Shown here in pieces: positions 1-11,353 of a DNA stretch of 64,000 bases (position 1 is its first letter; the number at the start of each line of letters is the position of its first letter). Origin of the DNA: Arachis hypogaea (taxonomy: Eukaryota > Streptophyta > Magnoliopsida > Fabales > Fabaceae); the NCBI RefSeq assembly GCF_003086295.3, contig NC_092048.1, forward strand, positions 39,370,425 to 39,434,424. The letters are read 5' to 3'. A model generated the notes under the pieces. The model saw only the letters and a list, made by a program, of their open reading frames with translations. It did not search any database and was not told where the DNA came from. Made by a program: the position numbers and the translations under genes.

Positions 1-255
1 ATTTATATGAATGATGATTGTATTGCCCTGTACGTGTTGTGTAAGATGTGGAGGAAATTAAAATTGGTTCCCTAATACATAACATACCATTGCATTAGTC
101 ATCAAAAAAAGTTGTTTAGTTAACATCCATGTTTATCTGACCCACAAAGGGTGTTCAAAAAGTATGGGACAGAAACCTAAATTGTTTGAACTACTTGTCA
201 ACAACCATTACATAGACAAAAAGTTATCACAAAAAGCACTTAATGACAGTAGTCT

Positions 256-3200
256 TCATTCTTTCGAGTCCTTTGTTTTTGGAGAAGTTGGCAAATTTTG
301 GGGTGGAGCATCTTGATTTGGAGCTGCAGATGGGATGGTAGATGGAGTTGGCTGTTGTGTACTAGTGTTGATTGTGGATGCAGCGATTGGTGCCGGTAGC
401 CTAAAGATCTTCTACTTTGGTCTGAACCTGGACTGTTGTGGGCGAGATGTGTCATTGGCTTTCGCTGGAGGTTTAAATGGACGGCCTATAGTTGGAGCTG
501 GTGGCCTGGTTTGAGTAGTTGTTGGCCTTGGAGGTGATATGATAAGTGTGGATCTTGTCACCCTTGTTGGAGCTGGTGGCATAGGTGGATTGCTTGGGGC
601 AGGTGATTCCACAACAGTGGGGTTTGGGGAGCTGCCTGGTTGACTGCTGGATGCATCCTGCAAATATGCATGGAAGATGTGAGCAGAGTAGTATTATGAA
701 GACAGATTAGGCCCTAACTTTAGCAGTACTAATACAGAATAGTCCCTAGACATATCAGTAATCAGACATCGTAGTCCTTAATTATTTCCATACTAAGACA
801 GATTAATCCCTAACTTTAGTAGTACTAATACTAAGACAGATTAATCACTATAGGGTTCTTACCTCTGAACCTGGAGCAGATTGTGACAGTGGAAGCACAA
901 TCAGTGACTGGGAGGAAGTAGCTGCTTTCTTCCTAGGGCGCCTTGTCTTCGGCTTCCAGTTTGGGTTGGAAGGGGCTCCTTTACATGTTTTGTAGTTGTG
1001 ACCCTTCTCACCACACTTGCTGCAGGATACAACGAATGACCTTTTCAGTTTTTCTTCTTGCATGAGTGGCTCAGCCGGATCCTTTTGCCTATTATGAACC
1101 TTTGGCCGTCTAATTGGCCTTTTGATAATAGGTGGGTCTGGCTTCGAGAACTCAGTTCAAACCCAAAATTCTGGACTTGGAACAGGCTTAATACAGTGTG
1201 CATATGTCCTCCTAATGGACTCCATGCATAGCCAAGGGTGAACATAGTCCTGAGGTGTGTCATGTCTCTTCCTTATGGCAGCAAATGCATGTAAGCAGGG
1301 CATGCCTAAGGTAATGCAACGAAGGTGAGTAATATAACCAAAATAATAGTAAAGGGAATTCAGATCAAAATAGCAAAGAAACTGGACCAAGTACTGTAGA
1401 GGACATACCAGTCAGTTGCCATCGATTGCATGAGCAACTGTGCCTAATGAGGTCCACATCCACCTTAGTTCCTTTCCGAGAAACCTCAAACCTCTTTCGT
1501 TCATTATCGCCAACCCATTCAGCCGTCCACTTGGTGCTTAGGTTTAACAGCTTCTCCATCCTCTTTTCCTGAACTGGTGCTAGCCTCCCTGAGTCATTCT
1601 CCAAGACCCATTTATGATTCACCATCCGCCTCATGAGATAGCACCTGATCTCTTCACACATGGTCAGGATAGGCTTGCAGCGATAGTTTACTATTTTTGC
1701 ATTAAAAACCTCACACATATTGTTTGTGAGGTTATCCACTTTTGGCCCATGGGAGAAGTAAGCCTTCACCCATGTCTCAGGTTCAAATTTGCTGAGGTAC
1801 TCCCAGGCACCCTTGTTAACTGTCTTCAACTTCTCCATGCATTCCTTGAACTCAGCAACAGTCGTGCACCTGGCACACTCCCACACAACTTGTCGAATGT
1901 ATAGATCCTTGTAGCGATTGATGAAGTTTTTCCACATATGCATAACGCAATTGCGGAGCTTAGCGTGTGGCATGAACTCCTTCAACGCAGGCAGCAAACC
2001 CTGGCCACAACATAATCAACCACACAGCAATGAAATTAACCAAGTAGGTGGCAATGAATATCATCAACAAATTATAAATGATCTAAACCAAATGCAAAGC
2101 AATGACAATAACCATAACCTAGAGTTACCTTCTGTTGGTCTGATATGAAGTTCCAGCCATGGTTAGCATCGTCTCCTATGTCCCCTTGCAGATTGGTCAG
2201 GAACAACTTCCAGGCTTCCTTAGTCTCAGCCCTGACCACTCCATAGGCAACAACATAGAATTGGTTGTTTGCATCCTGAGCAACTGCTGCTAGAAGCCAA
2301 CCACCGTAATATGTCTTCAGAAAGCACCCATCCAAATGCAACAAGGGACGACATCCATCTTTGAAACCTTGTTTGCAGGCATCTAGGTAAATATATAGTT
2401 TATCAAACACAGGGGGACCATCTGGAATTGGCATGAGCTCAAGCCTGGTTGATGAGCCTGGATTGCTCCTCAGTATTTCCTCACAATAATCCCTGGATCT
2501 CTTGTATTGTTCCTTTTCATTTCCTTGGATCTTCTCCCTAGCCTCCTTCATTGCTCTATAAACCATTTTAGGATGCGGACAGAGGGCAAATTCCTCTTTA
2601 AGAAAATCAGTAGCCTCCTTTGTATTTATGTGTGGTTGGGTGGACATCTGCTTCTCAATCTTCTTACTTAGCCAGTGTTGATCAGCAGCGTTGCTACCCA
2701 AATCCCTTGCACAAGTGTGTGGATGGTAGGTCTTCACTTGATAACACTGCAGACTTTTGTTGTATGACAAGTGAACCAAGTAAGGGCACTCCTTATCCCC
2801 ACACCCCACTCTCACTCTCTCTTTGTCATTTTTTATCTATTTCACTTCCCGACCCTCAGCGATGAAAGAATCTTTAACTACCTCCTTGAACCTGTCTACA
2901 GTGACAAATCTAATTCCCAGCTCAAACCTACCCTCACCATGATTATACTCATCGTTAAACTCTGGGTACTTTTCACCTCTGCCTTCATCATCAGATGATA
3001 TGGGAGTATGTAAGTCTTCAGACTCATACTCAAACATTATCTCCTCCACCTCCGTTGGGAGCTCACTGACATAAAACCCACCCCCGACTGCATAATCCGG
3101 CTGGAGGTCAGGTCCTTGATCCCCTGCTTCACCACGTGCATCAGTCCCATTCCCACTCCCTTCCCCTCTTTCATTAACCCTTGTGCGAAATTGTCTTTTC

Positions 3201-3848
3201 TTCTTCCCTTGCTTCTTTGGTGTAACTACCTTCTTCCTAGGAGTATTTACCTTCTTCTTAGGAGTAACTATCTTCTTGATCGGCGTAACGACCTTCTTCT
3301 TACCCTTGTCTTTTCCTCTTCCCAGCAGTGACCCCACCATTGCTGTCACTCTCACTGCTGTCACTCTCAATTCCAGCCGGTGGAGGTTTGTACAAGACGT
3401 CCTCTGTTCTCTCGTACCCGTCATCAGATGAAGAGGAAGAATTCAGTTCCTCTGCAGTTTCATCCACCTCCCCTGCAGTATCTCTATCCTGGGCAGCATC
3501 CTCAACAACCTCCGGCTCGTCGACAGGATGGTCAAAGTATATATGGAACTCACCTCGCCCTGGGTGCTTCATTAGGTTCTCTTGCATTGCGTTGATCCCG
3601 ACATCCCCAGTCAATATGTTCATTCCGGATTCAAATTCAGTGCTTGATGGATCATACCAGTATACTGCCTTGTATGACTGGTAGCCCAAACCCTTAAATA
3701 GTGTCACTAGGTCTCCAAAATTCACAAAGTCTAGGTCCATCTCAGGGAACCTCTCCTCCTTTCCATTCTGATAAACCATTTCTCCACCAAGTCCTCTTAC
3801 GAAGTTTCCTCCATGATGAAACACCGGAACCACAAACATGTCAACCAT
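256..3848 (-). pseudogene. mudrA-like MULE transposase, broken
   Basis: Cut-and-paste transposase of the Mutator superfamily, read from 3848 leftward. The N-terminal part is an acidic PB1-like region (VFHHGG, LGYQSYKAVYWYDP, HIYFDHPVDEPE), followed by a Lys/Pro repeat (VVTPKK type). The MULE core holds HLDGCFLK and, across a phase-0 intron at 2128-2001, FISDQQKG. A SWIM zinc finger (CSC...CLH) is joined across a second intron. A CCHC knuckle (CSKCGEKGHNYKTCKG) and a Pro/Thr-rich tail follow. Introns are seen at 2128-2001, after the CSCNRWQLTG codons, and between about 850 and 662. Breaks: a one-base frame change near 3300, TAG at 2839-2837, TGA at 1159-1157 and TAG at 414-412, each with the frame staying open on the far side. 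It cannot make a full transposase. Confidence 0.85.
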
Positions 3849-4034
3849 CTGAAATTGACCAGTGCAGAACTAGGATTAAAAAAGGAAACAGCACACCATA
3901 TGAAAGAAACTACATTTCCCGAACACAATCCCTCCCCCTAATCCTACACAGCACGCAATACACCCCATTTTCCCTTTCTTTCTTACACTGTAAACATGCA
4001 AACACATTGCATTCCTAACTAAGCATAACAATCT

Positions 4035-4530
4035 TACCTTGTGATGAAGACAGCAGCCACGACCTCAGACGAAGCTTCTCCTCAGCCTCTGCCACCAGCG
4101 ATCACCCCTGGCCTTTTGCTCTTCTACGTGTTGTATTTTTTGGAGGGAGAAACAGAGACGAAGGATTTTGATCGTTTTTGGGTTAGGGTTTTCTGTAATT
4201 CTCTCACTCAACTATGGGTCTTCTGGGTATTGTGTATGGGGATTCAACTGTGTTGATTGGGGGAGGAGACAAAACGGCATCGTTTTCGTCTCCAGGGACT
4301 TATATGTCCTATAACTTTTTGCCCCAATGCCATGTGGCCTCCGTTACGTGTCACCTCAGCGCCACCTGTGCCACCTCAGCCTTTTCCGTCAAGTGGAAAC
4401 GACAGAAATCAACGGAGGGACACAAATATCCACGTTTTTCAACGGTCAGGGGCTTTAATGTATTTTCCATTGCTTGAGGACGAAAATGTCCGCAAAAAAA
4501 AAGGTCAGGGACGAAAATGTCCTTTACTCT
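4035..4530. repeat. right terminal region of MULE-1
   Basis: Sequence between the transposase leader and the inferred element end. It includes a GC-richer stretch with CCACCTCAGC-type repeats (4350-4385) and two GGACGAAAATGTCC blocks near 4478 and 4510. On the minus strand this would hold the promoter and 5' leader of the transposase. Small plus-strand reading frames here (4041-4565) look incidental. Confidence 0.55.
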
Positions 4531-4670
4531 TAATAAATTTAACTAAATTATTTAATAATTTTTAATTATTAATTTTATATAAATTATTATTTTATTTATA
4601 TTCTTTAAAAGTTTTCGTTTTGATATATGAACATATTGTGACAACTCACCAGACAAGACCACCCTTTCTG

Positions 4671-4694
4671 TATATATATATATATATATATATA
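4671..4694. repeat. (TA)n microsatellite
   Basis: About 12 TA units. The surrounding 4531-5063 is AT-rich DNA in which I see no gene. Confidence 0.9.
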
Positions 4695-5063
4695 TCAGAA
4701 AAATAATGTATAAAATTAAACATATGAAAATACTTATTCTTAGGCCTCAAAAATCATATCAAAACGAACACTAGTATGGATTATTTGTTACGAGAACAAA
4801 AACAAACATCTATAGTTATAAAACTTGAATCGAATCGATGGGTTCCATGAAAAAACCAGTAAATTAAAGTTCAGTTCAAAACCAAAATTGTTTCTACTTG
4901 TGAACTAGTAAGAATTTGTCAATTTTGATTAAAAAAAACGTCATACTCAATAAAAATTGATTCAATCGAACTGTTTGGATCATAGAAATTAAATAGGGCA
5001 AATTTATAGTGCTCTAATATTCTGCAAGTTCAAAATACGTCATTATTGTTCCATTCTTTTATT

Positions 5064-6737
5064 TTTTTTTTTGAAACATAGAAGCTCAACACAATAAAGT
5101 GGAGCAAAAGAGTCGTCTACAAACAAACAACAAAGAAAAACACAACACAAGACATTTCTTAAGTCATCTCCGGCATAGCCATCAACAACAAAAAGGGTCC
5201 ACACCTTGCCACTCGTTGCAGCTAAGCACAGTCAAGTTGATAATTTCTTCCACACCTTTGCTTTTATTCTGAAATATCCTTCTATTCCTTTCAAGCTAAA
5301 TGTTCCAAATGATTGCACATAAGCACCTCAACCGCTGCTTTCTATCCTCTTTTCTATGCGGGCCTTCTGTCCAGCTAAGAAAATGTTCCTTCAAGGAACC
5401 TGGGACAGACCACTGATAGCCAAACACAGCTATCCACGCACTCCACACCTGCCAAGAAAACTCGCAGCCAAGAAATAAGTGATGAATCTGTTCTGCATCC
5501 TTGTTACACAATACGCATCCCAAATCATCCTGACTAATGATCCCGAGCCGACTCAGTCTTTCCTTTGTAAATGGATACCTCCTCTAGTACTAATTCCTCC
5601 TGCAATACCTGCATGAATGAGTTAGACGAAAAAATACCTTGCCTATCATATTTCCACACAACTCTATCCTCCCTGTTACTCACTAGCTTCACAGGTTGCA
5701 AAGCCTCATGTAACTGCCCCAGAAGGTCCAATTTCCACTGAAATAGCTCTCTCCTCTATTGGAAGTTCCAAATCCACTCTAACCCATCTCAAAACCCACA
5801 GTCCCCTATAACCGACCCACACTGGTTTGAAATAGAGAAAAGTCTGGGGAACCGATTTTTCAAGGATCCACATTGTAGCCAAACATCCTCCCAAAACCGA
5901 GTCCGCCTCCCATCACCGACCTCCATGGACAAGCCTGTAATTATCTTATCCCTTATATGCTGCTCCTCGATTTGGATCTGGCATATGTCTTTCCACGGAC
6001 CTCCTCTGGTAGGTAGTACTTGGGTGGATAGTAGCACATTTGGGTTCAGATTATTATAGGAGCAAACTACCTTCTTCCACAGCGGGCACTCCTCCTTTGC
6101 AAACCGCCACCACCACTTGAATAACAGTACAGTGTTACGAATCATAGCGTCGCCAACTCCCAACCCACCTAACCTCTTAGGAGCCTGTACCACTTCCTAT
6201 TTCACTAATGTTATACCATTCCTCCCATCCTCTTTACTCCATAGGAATCTTCTCTGTAGAGAAATCAACTTCTCAACCACAGCCTTTGGCATCTTATATA
6301 AGCTCAAATAATACACTGGCAAGCTATTTAACACTGATTTTATAAGCACCAACTTCCCAGCCTTATTTAGAACATTTGCTTTCCACAGGCTCAGTTTCTC
6401 CTCCACCTTGTCGATAATAGGCTTCTAGGTCTTGACTAGTCTCAGACTTGCTCTTACAGGAACTCCAAGGTATCTAAAAGGTAGGGTACCTTCCTTACAA
6501 CCCAACCAGCTACACATGCGTTGGACCCAACCTCCTTCACAATTGATTGGAGTCAACTGGACTTATCAAAGTTTATACTTAGCCCTGACATCAATTCAAA
6601 ACAACGCAGCAATCGCTTATAATTTTTCACTATCTCCTCTTCCGATGGGCAAAACAGAATAGTGTCATCCGCAAACTGAAGATGTGACAGCTCTATACTA
6701 TCTCTTCCAACCACCAATGGTGAAATACAAAAATAAG
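5064..6737 (-). mobile_element. L1-type LINE, 5'-truncated
   Basis: A non-LTR retrotransposon fragment on the minus strand. It starts inside the reverse transcriptase just before the FADD motif and ends in a poly-A tract, seen as poly-T at about 5064-5082 on the plus strand. 5' truncation with a poly-A tail is the usual result of target-primed reverse transcription. I looked for flanking target duplications and found none convincing. Confidence 0.85.
5288..6735 (-). pseudogene. LINE reverse transcriptase C-terminus and zf-RVT domain
   Basis: Read leftward, the frame runs ISPLVVG, LQFADDTILFCP (the catalytic YxDD/FADD block), RYLGVPV and KPIIDKVEEKLSLWKA. LNSLPVYYLSLYKMP, QAPKRLGGLGVGDA and WWRFAKEE follow, then the zf-RVT module CVLCNKDAEQIHHLFLGCEF at about 5450-5520. 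This order matches plant L1-type ORF2 proteins. Stops interrupt it (after FDKSS, after LVKT, and after GITLVK where TAG replaces an expected Trp). Between about 5530 and 5560 a segment is missing and the frame changes. The gene is dead. Confidence 0.85.
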
Positions 6738-7510
6738 TACAGAATAAAAATAAGGCAAATGCTACGATGTAGATAAAGAATTTTTTCTACATCTATAAAT
6801 GTCAGATGTCGACTTCTCCAGATAGCCAAAAAATCACACTACAATTACGATTCACTATTGAGTGTCAGAAATGACATGGTAATATGGTGATAGAGGGACA
6901 ACTCCTGTATTATTTTCAGTAGTAGTAGGTTGGGTTAGGAAAGATTACGGGATTATTATTATAAAAATCAATGATGATTAATTAATGTGTAGCATGTTAA
7001 TAAGATGGGCTTGGCAGTCAGCGAGTATGTTATTTGTGGGCCATAGTTTATATCTGAAGTGAGCTATTTGTAGTTCTTTTGTAGGTAGAAATGAGTTGTT
7101 AATTGGAGCTGAGTATCCAATTATCCATCATAGTTTATCCTTTATTTAATTATTATCTATTGTAATAATTATTTTTAAAATATTTAAAATTTAAAATGAT
7201 ATCTTTTTAAAGTAAAAATATTTAAATTTAAATTTAATAAAATAAAAATAATAAACTAAATTAAAATTAAAATAATAGTATCAAAATCAAATTTTTTTCG
7301 TTTTAACATTGGTATATATAATATTTTTAGTTCTAATTAACAAGAACAATGAACATAATTAATTTTGGATAAGTTTAAGATTTATTAAGAAATTATTTGT
7401 TATGCAATTTTGTAATTTTAGATGTATTATAAAATCATTTATATTAAGAAAAACATAAAAAATTTAAACGAATTTTGGATGTATACTAAAAGTATTTTGT
7501 GTATTATCTT
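6738..7510. other. AT-rich intergenic DNA
   Basis: Non-coding, increasingly AT-rich (long A/T runs at 7140-7300). No gene, tRNA or clear element end recognised. Confidence 0.6.
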
Positions 7511-9401
7511 TGTTGAGTTTGGAAAACTTCAAATTATTGTGATGATCAAACATTATTAAAAAGATTAATTACAAAATTGTTAACTTAATTTTATGGTTAT
7601 AATTAATTGGTTGTTTAACAATTTTGTTCAGAAATGCGATTTGTTATTGAGCTGAAAAATACACAAGCCCAATGTGATGATAATATTCAGCTTGGATACA
7701 AAAAGAATTCTAAGCATTGTGGCTGAATTATTTTACAATTGGTATTTGGGCCAAGTATTATATGATTAGCCCAAATTAATTTTTGAGACCAACAAGCCTT
7801 GGTCCAAAATCAAAGAAAAGAGAAAGAAAATGGAGCATGATGTTTCGGTCATCCATTTGCTTTGGTGGAATCCAAATTTTAATTGAATTAAAAGCATGTC
7901 TTCCACGGATGCCTTTCTTAATGGATGATGGATTTCAAATTCAATTAACTAGTTTTAATGCCTTGAAAACAGGAAAGAGAAAGTTGAAATTGATTTGATG
8001 GCATTAATTAATTTCACACGTTACAAGGTATGGGGGAAAGAAATGGATAATTAACTCATTTTAATTTCCTTCTTTACTCTCATTGAAAGCTTTTATTTCG
8101 TCTTTGTCTTCTCTCTCTTGCTTTTAGATTGTCACTTCCATCAAGGAAAGAAAATGGAAGAAGTTATCAGAGGTAGAAGCAGAGAAACTAAAAGCAAGCA
8201 AGAGGCCAAGGTGATGATGGCCCTTGCAAAAAGAAGATCTAAAGCATGGCGTGGCTGAGATCTTTTCTACTAAAGGCAAGATGTGAAGAAGAAGCTTCAA
8301 GATTTCCATGCCTAAAGTAGAAGCAATCCGTTTCGTTCAGAAAAGAAGATCCCTGGGGTATGGCTCGTCTCTACTTTTGTTCATCCATCACAGGAGGTAG
8401 CTACTGTAGCTACGTGGGAAAGAAGCAGAAGATAGAGCAGATGGAGCTGTCAAGGATCAAGGGTTCATCAAGGGTCAGAAATCCTTCTTGGGGACCAAGT
8501 CAAGATGGAAGGCTCAGATTGATGAAGCTTGATAAGATAGGATGAGAGTAAGGTAATTGCATGTTGGATTTTGCATTCGGTTTCCTCTTCTCTCTCTGTC
8601 CAAACCGGTTTTGAAGTTAAAAAAGAAGAAGTTAGCTCGGTTGAACCGTTTCAACCTTGGAAGCTTCCCCTTCTATAATAAGGGTGAACGGCCAAGGCTT
8701 GAGACAAGGAGTGAGAGCACACGTTTGGGTTCCCATAGCTCTTTGAGCTGTTTATTCTTCTCCTTCATGGCTTTCATTGAATATTTCTTTTTCTCAGTGA
8801 GTCTGTCTGTGTTTCATTGGTAAAAGGCAAAATGTGAGGTTTTGTAAGAAAAAAATAATGAGTGAAAAAAGGCAGAGAGTTAAAGAAAAAGCCATTATTA
8901 TCTCAGAAATTCTTTGTATGTATTTCTGTTTTGTTGTCATGATCCTGAGGGGATCCCCTTGCAAGTTGGGTTAGCACTTAGCAGTTGAAAGTTTGGCAGG
9001 TGACAAAGTCAAGTTCAGGATTGGGGTTAGAATCTGGACTTGTCCCGGATAGGAAGGGTAGTTCCTAGGGAGAATTGGTGTCTGTAATCTGCTTGATTAT
9101 AGTGAAATTCCATCATTGTTATGATGGAGACTGGATGTAGGCTGCACTGCACTTAGAACCAGGATACTTCTAGGTGTGATTCTCTCTTTCTATTCTACTC
9201 AATTTCTGATTCTGTTCGAAGGAGACAAAATTAAAAAATATCTCCTCACTGGTTACGAGAAAAAAAGAAAAGTCTCTTGACTAGTGACGAGACAAAAAGC
9301 AGAAATATCTCCGAAAGCATTTTAAAAAGGACAGCAAGAGTTACTCAGCATAAAAGGGGATAAGATTCAACCCCCCTTCTCTTAGCCACTGATAACCATC
9401 A
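7511..9401 (+). repeat. 5' LTR of copia element
   Basis: Begins TGTTGAGTTTGG and ends ACCATCA just before the primer-binding site (TG...CA ends). It is about 1.89 kb. It matches 15669-17483 closely, with scattered substitutions and small indels, including a GAA-repeat length change (near 8620 versus 16780). Short reading frames conserved in both copies (8360-8545, 8557-8823) reflect LTR identity, not a gene. Confidence 0.9.
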
Positions 9402-9403
9402 AT

Positions 9404-9415
9404 TGGTATCAGAGC
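9404..9415 (+). other. copia primer-binding site
   Basis: TGGTATCAGAGC, complementary to the 3' end of initiator tRNA-Met in many plant copia elements, three bases after the LTR end. Confidence 0.85.
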
Positions 9416-9461
9416 TTGGTCTCAAAAAGATCAAGCTTCACAACTTGGAGGAAAAGATCCT

Positions 9462-11353
9462 GATGGCGAACTACATGGGTTCAAACACAGTAGCTTATAT
9501 TCTGACAGAAGGACAGTCTAACAACAGATTTCCATTCCTCAAAAAAAAAAAGAGGAAGAATGAAGATCTTTTCTCAGTCAGTGGATTACAGCATGTGGAA
9601 GATAATCAGAAATGATCCTCAAGTCCCTACAAAGGATGGCGCTGGTGGTGTTGTCTCTCCCAAAGCCGAAGCATAATGGAATGAAGATGACAAAAGGAAA
9701 GGAAAACTAAATGGCAATGCTATCAATATGCTGAACTGTGTAATCAACTTCAAGGAATACCAGAAGGATTCAAGATGCAAAACAGCAAAGAAAATCTGAG
9801 ATAAAGTTTTAAGTCACACCTGAGGGCATCACACAAGTAAAAAAAAAAGAAGTGACATGCTGAGCAGAGAGTATGAGAAATTCTCTATGAAGGAAGGAGA
9901 ATCAATTGATGACATGATTCTTTATCATCATTAATAGTTTGGATGCTATGGGGATTACTCATTCCGAACAGATGCTAGTGAGAAAAAATTTTGAGAAGCT
10001 TGACAAGAGAGTGGAAAGTCAAATGACCTGTAATGAGTTGATAGAGAAGTTACTAGCATATGAAATCACAAAAAAGGGGGGGGGGAAGAAGTGGCTCTTA
10101 AATCTTGCACTGAATCATTGAATGATGAATCCCGTGACTGTTTATAAGATGATGAGTTTGTGTGTTTTGCTAGAAAACTTATAAGAATGATGAAGACTCA
10201 AAGGAAGAAGCAGAGGTGACAACTCAAAGGAACCAAAAGGGAAGGACTTATGGCTTCTTGGGAGGATCTCAAGATTGACTCAGATGAGAAAGAAAACTTC
10301 GAAGATGAAGCTAAAATATGTTTCACGGCTGATGATGAAGATCAACAAGAAGAGGTAGATTGCTCTGACTTATCTCTTGATGATTTGCATGTTATTACTG
10401 ATGATCTCACTCACCTTTCTGAAACATTGCTGTATAAATACAACAAATATAAATCTGAGAATGAAGTTTTGAAGGCTGAAAATGATTTTTTAAAGAAAAG
10501 GTGAAGGAGACCAAATGTGCTTTTAATTTCATAGAAAAAAATAGTTTTTTGAAATCTGAAATTGAAAAGTTCAAAGGAAAGCACATTATTAATCCTTCTC
10601 AAGAACTTGTTGCTGAAAATAAAAGATTAAATAAAGTGATCAAAAGTTTGAATAATGATTTAGCAAAATTTGTACATAGTTCAAGCAACTTGGACAAATT
10701 ACTTGCTAATCAAAGACTGTTGTTTGAAAAAATCAGGTTTAGGGTATGTAGCAAAAATGATGCAATTTTTTTGAAAAATCACTTGCAAAATTTTCATCAT
10801 CATTTTCAAGAATAAAATCATCATTTGATAAATCTGGTCTTAAATGTTCATCTAACCTTGATGCTGACTTTGAAAAACTAGATTTTGATAAAAATACATC
10901 TTATTCAAAATCTAAACCTGCTTCAAATAAACTCTGGACTGAGTTACATCTCTAACAATGAAGACGCTTTTAGAAAAATTCTCTTTCACAAAAGAGCCTC
11001 ACGTTCTAGAAACTCATTTGTGTCAAGAAATTCTGGTTTAAGGTTTCTGGAAAAAGGAGGTACTAATGTTAGAGATGGATCTTTCAAAAGAAATGCACCC
11101 TTTCAAATATCAGAAAATTCAAATCTTTTGATCACCATCAGCATCATATCTTAAAGTGTTTTCAGCAACATGCCCACAAATCACTGTTTTAATTGCAATA
11201 AATCTGGTCACTCTTCTTCTTAATGCTTTTTTTGACAAAAGAAGAGTAGGAAACAAAACATATAAGGTTGTTTGTGATTTTAATACACTTGGGCAACCAA
11301 GAAGGGTTAACTTCAAAGGATCCAAATTAGTTTGGATACCTAAGGTCACTTAA
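9462..11353 (+). pseudogene. Sirevirus-type gag remnant
   Basis: Pieces of a copia capsid gene in several frames. They include a start region (MANYMGSNTVAYIL, then VDYSMWKIIRNDPQVPT in another frame), a central piece with DAMGITHSEQML and TCNELIEKLLAYE (9939-10121), and an acidic then coiled-coil part (10250-10815; LSETLLYKYNKYKSENEVLK). A zinc-knuckle relic near 11180-11225 (CFNCNKSGHSSS) has its last Cys position behind a stop. Frameshifts and stops throughout make it non-functional. The long coiled coil after the capsid is usual for Sirevirus gag. Confidence 0.8.

Larger units (their letters stand above)
1..4530 (-). mobile_element. MuDR-like element MULE-1, left end outside window
   Basis: A Mutator-like DNA transposon read right to left. 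It contains a recognisable but broken mudrA-type transposase gene (256-3848). A right terminal zone follows, with repeated blocks of the type GGACGAAAATGTCC at about 4475-4530, typical of legume MULE ends. Bases 1-255 are the downstream flank of the transposase and hold nothing I can identify; the left terminal repeat must lie outside the window. The right boundary near 4530 is set by where the GGACGAAAATGTCC blocks stop and AT-rich DNA begins, so it is approximate. The 9-bp target duplication cannot be checked. Confidence 0.8.

Noticed and set aside
5040..6760. Target-site duplication for the L1-type LINE
   Set aside because: Compared the flanks next to the poly-A and the 5' truncation point and found no convincing matching stretch.
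8557..8823. Reading frame conserved at 8557-8823 and 16716-16988
   Set aside because: Conservation is due to the two LTR copies of one element; an internal repeat differs in length and there is no recognisable domain.
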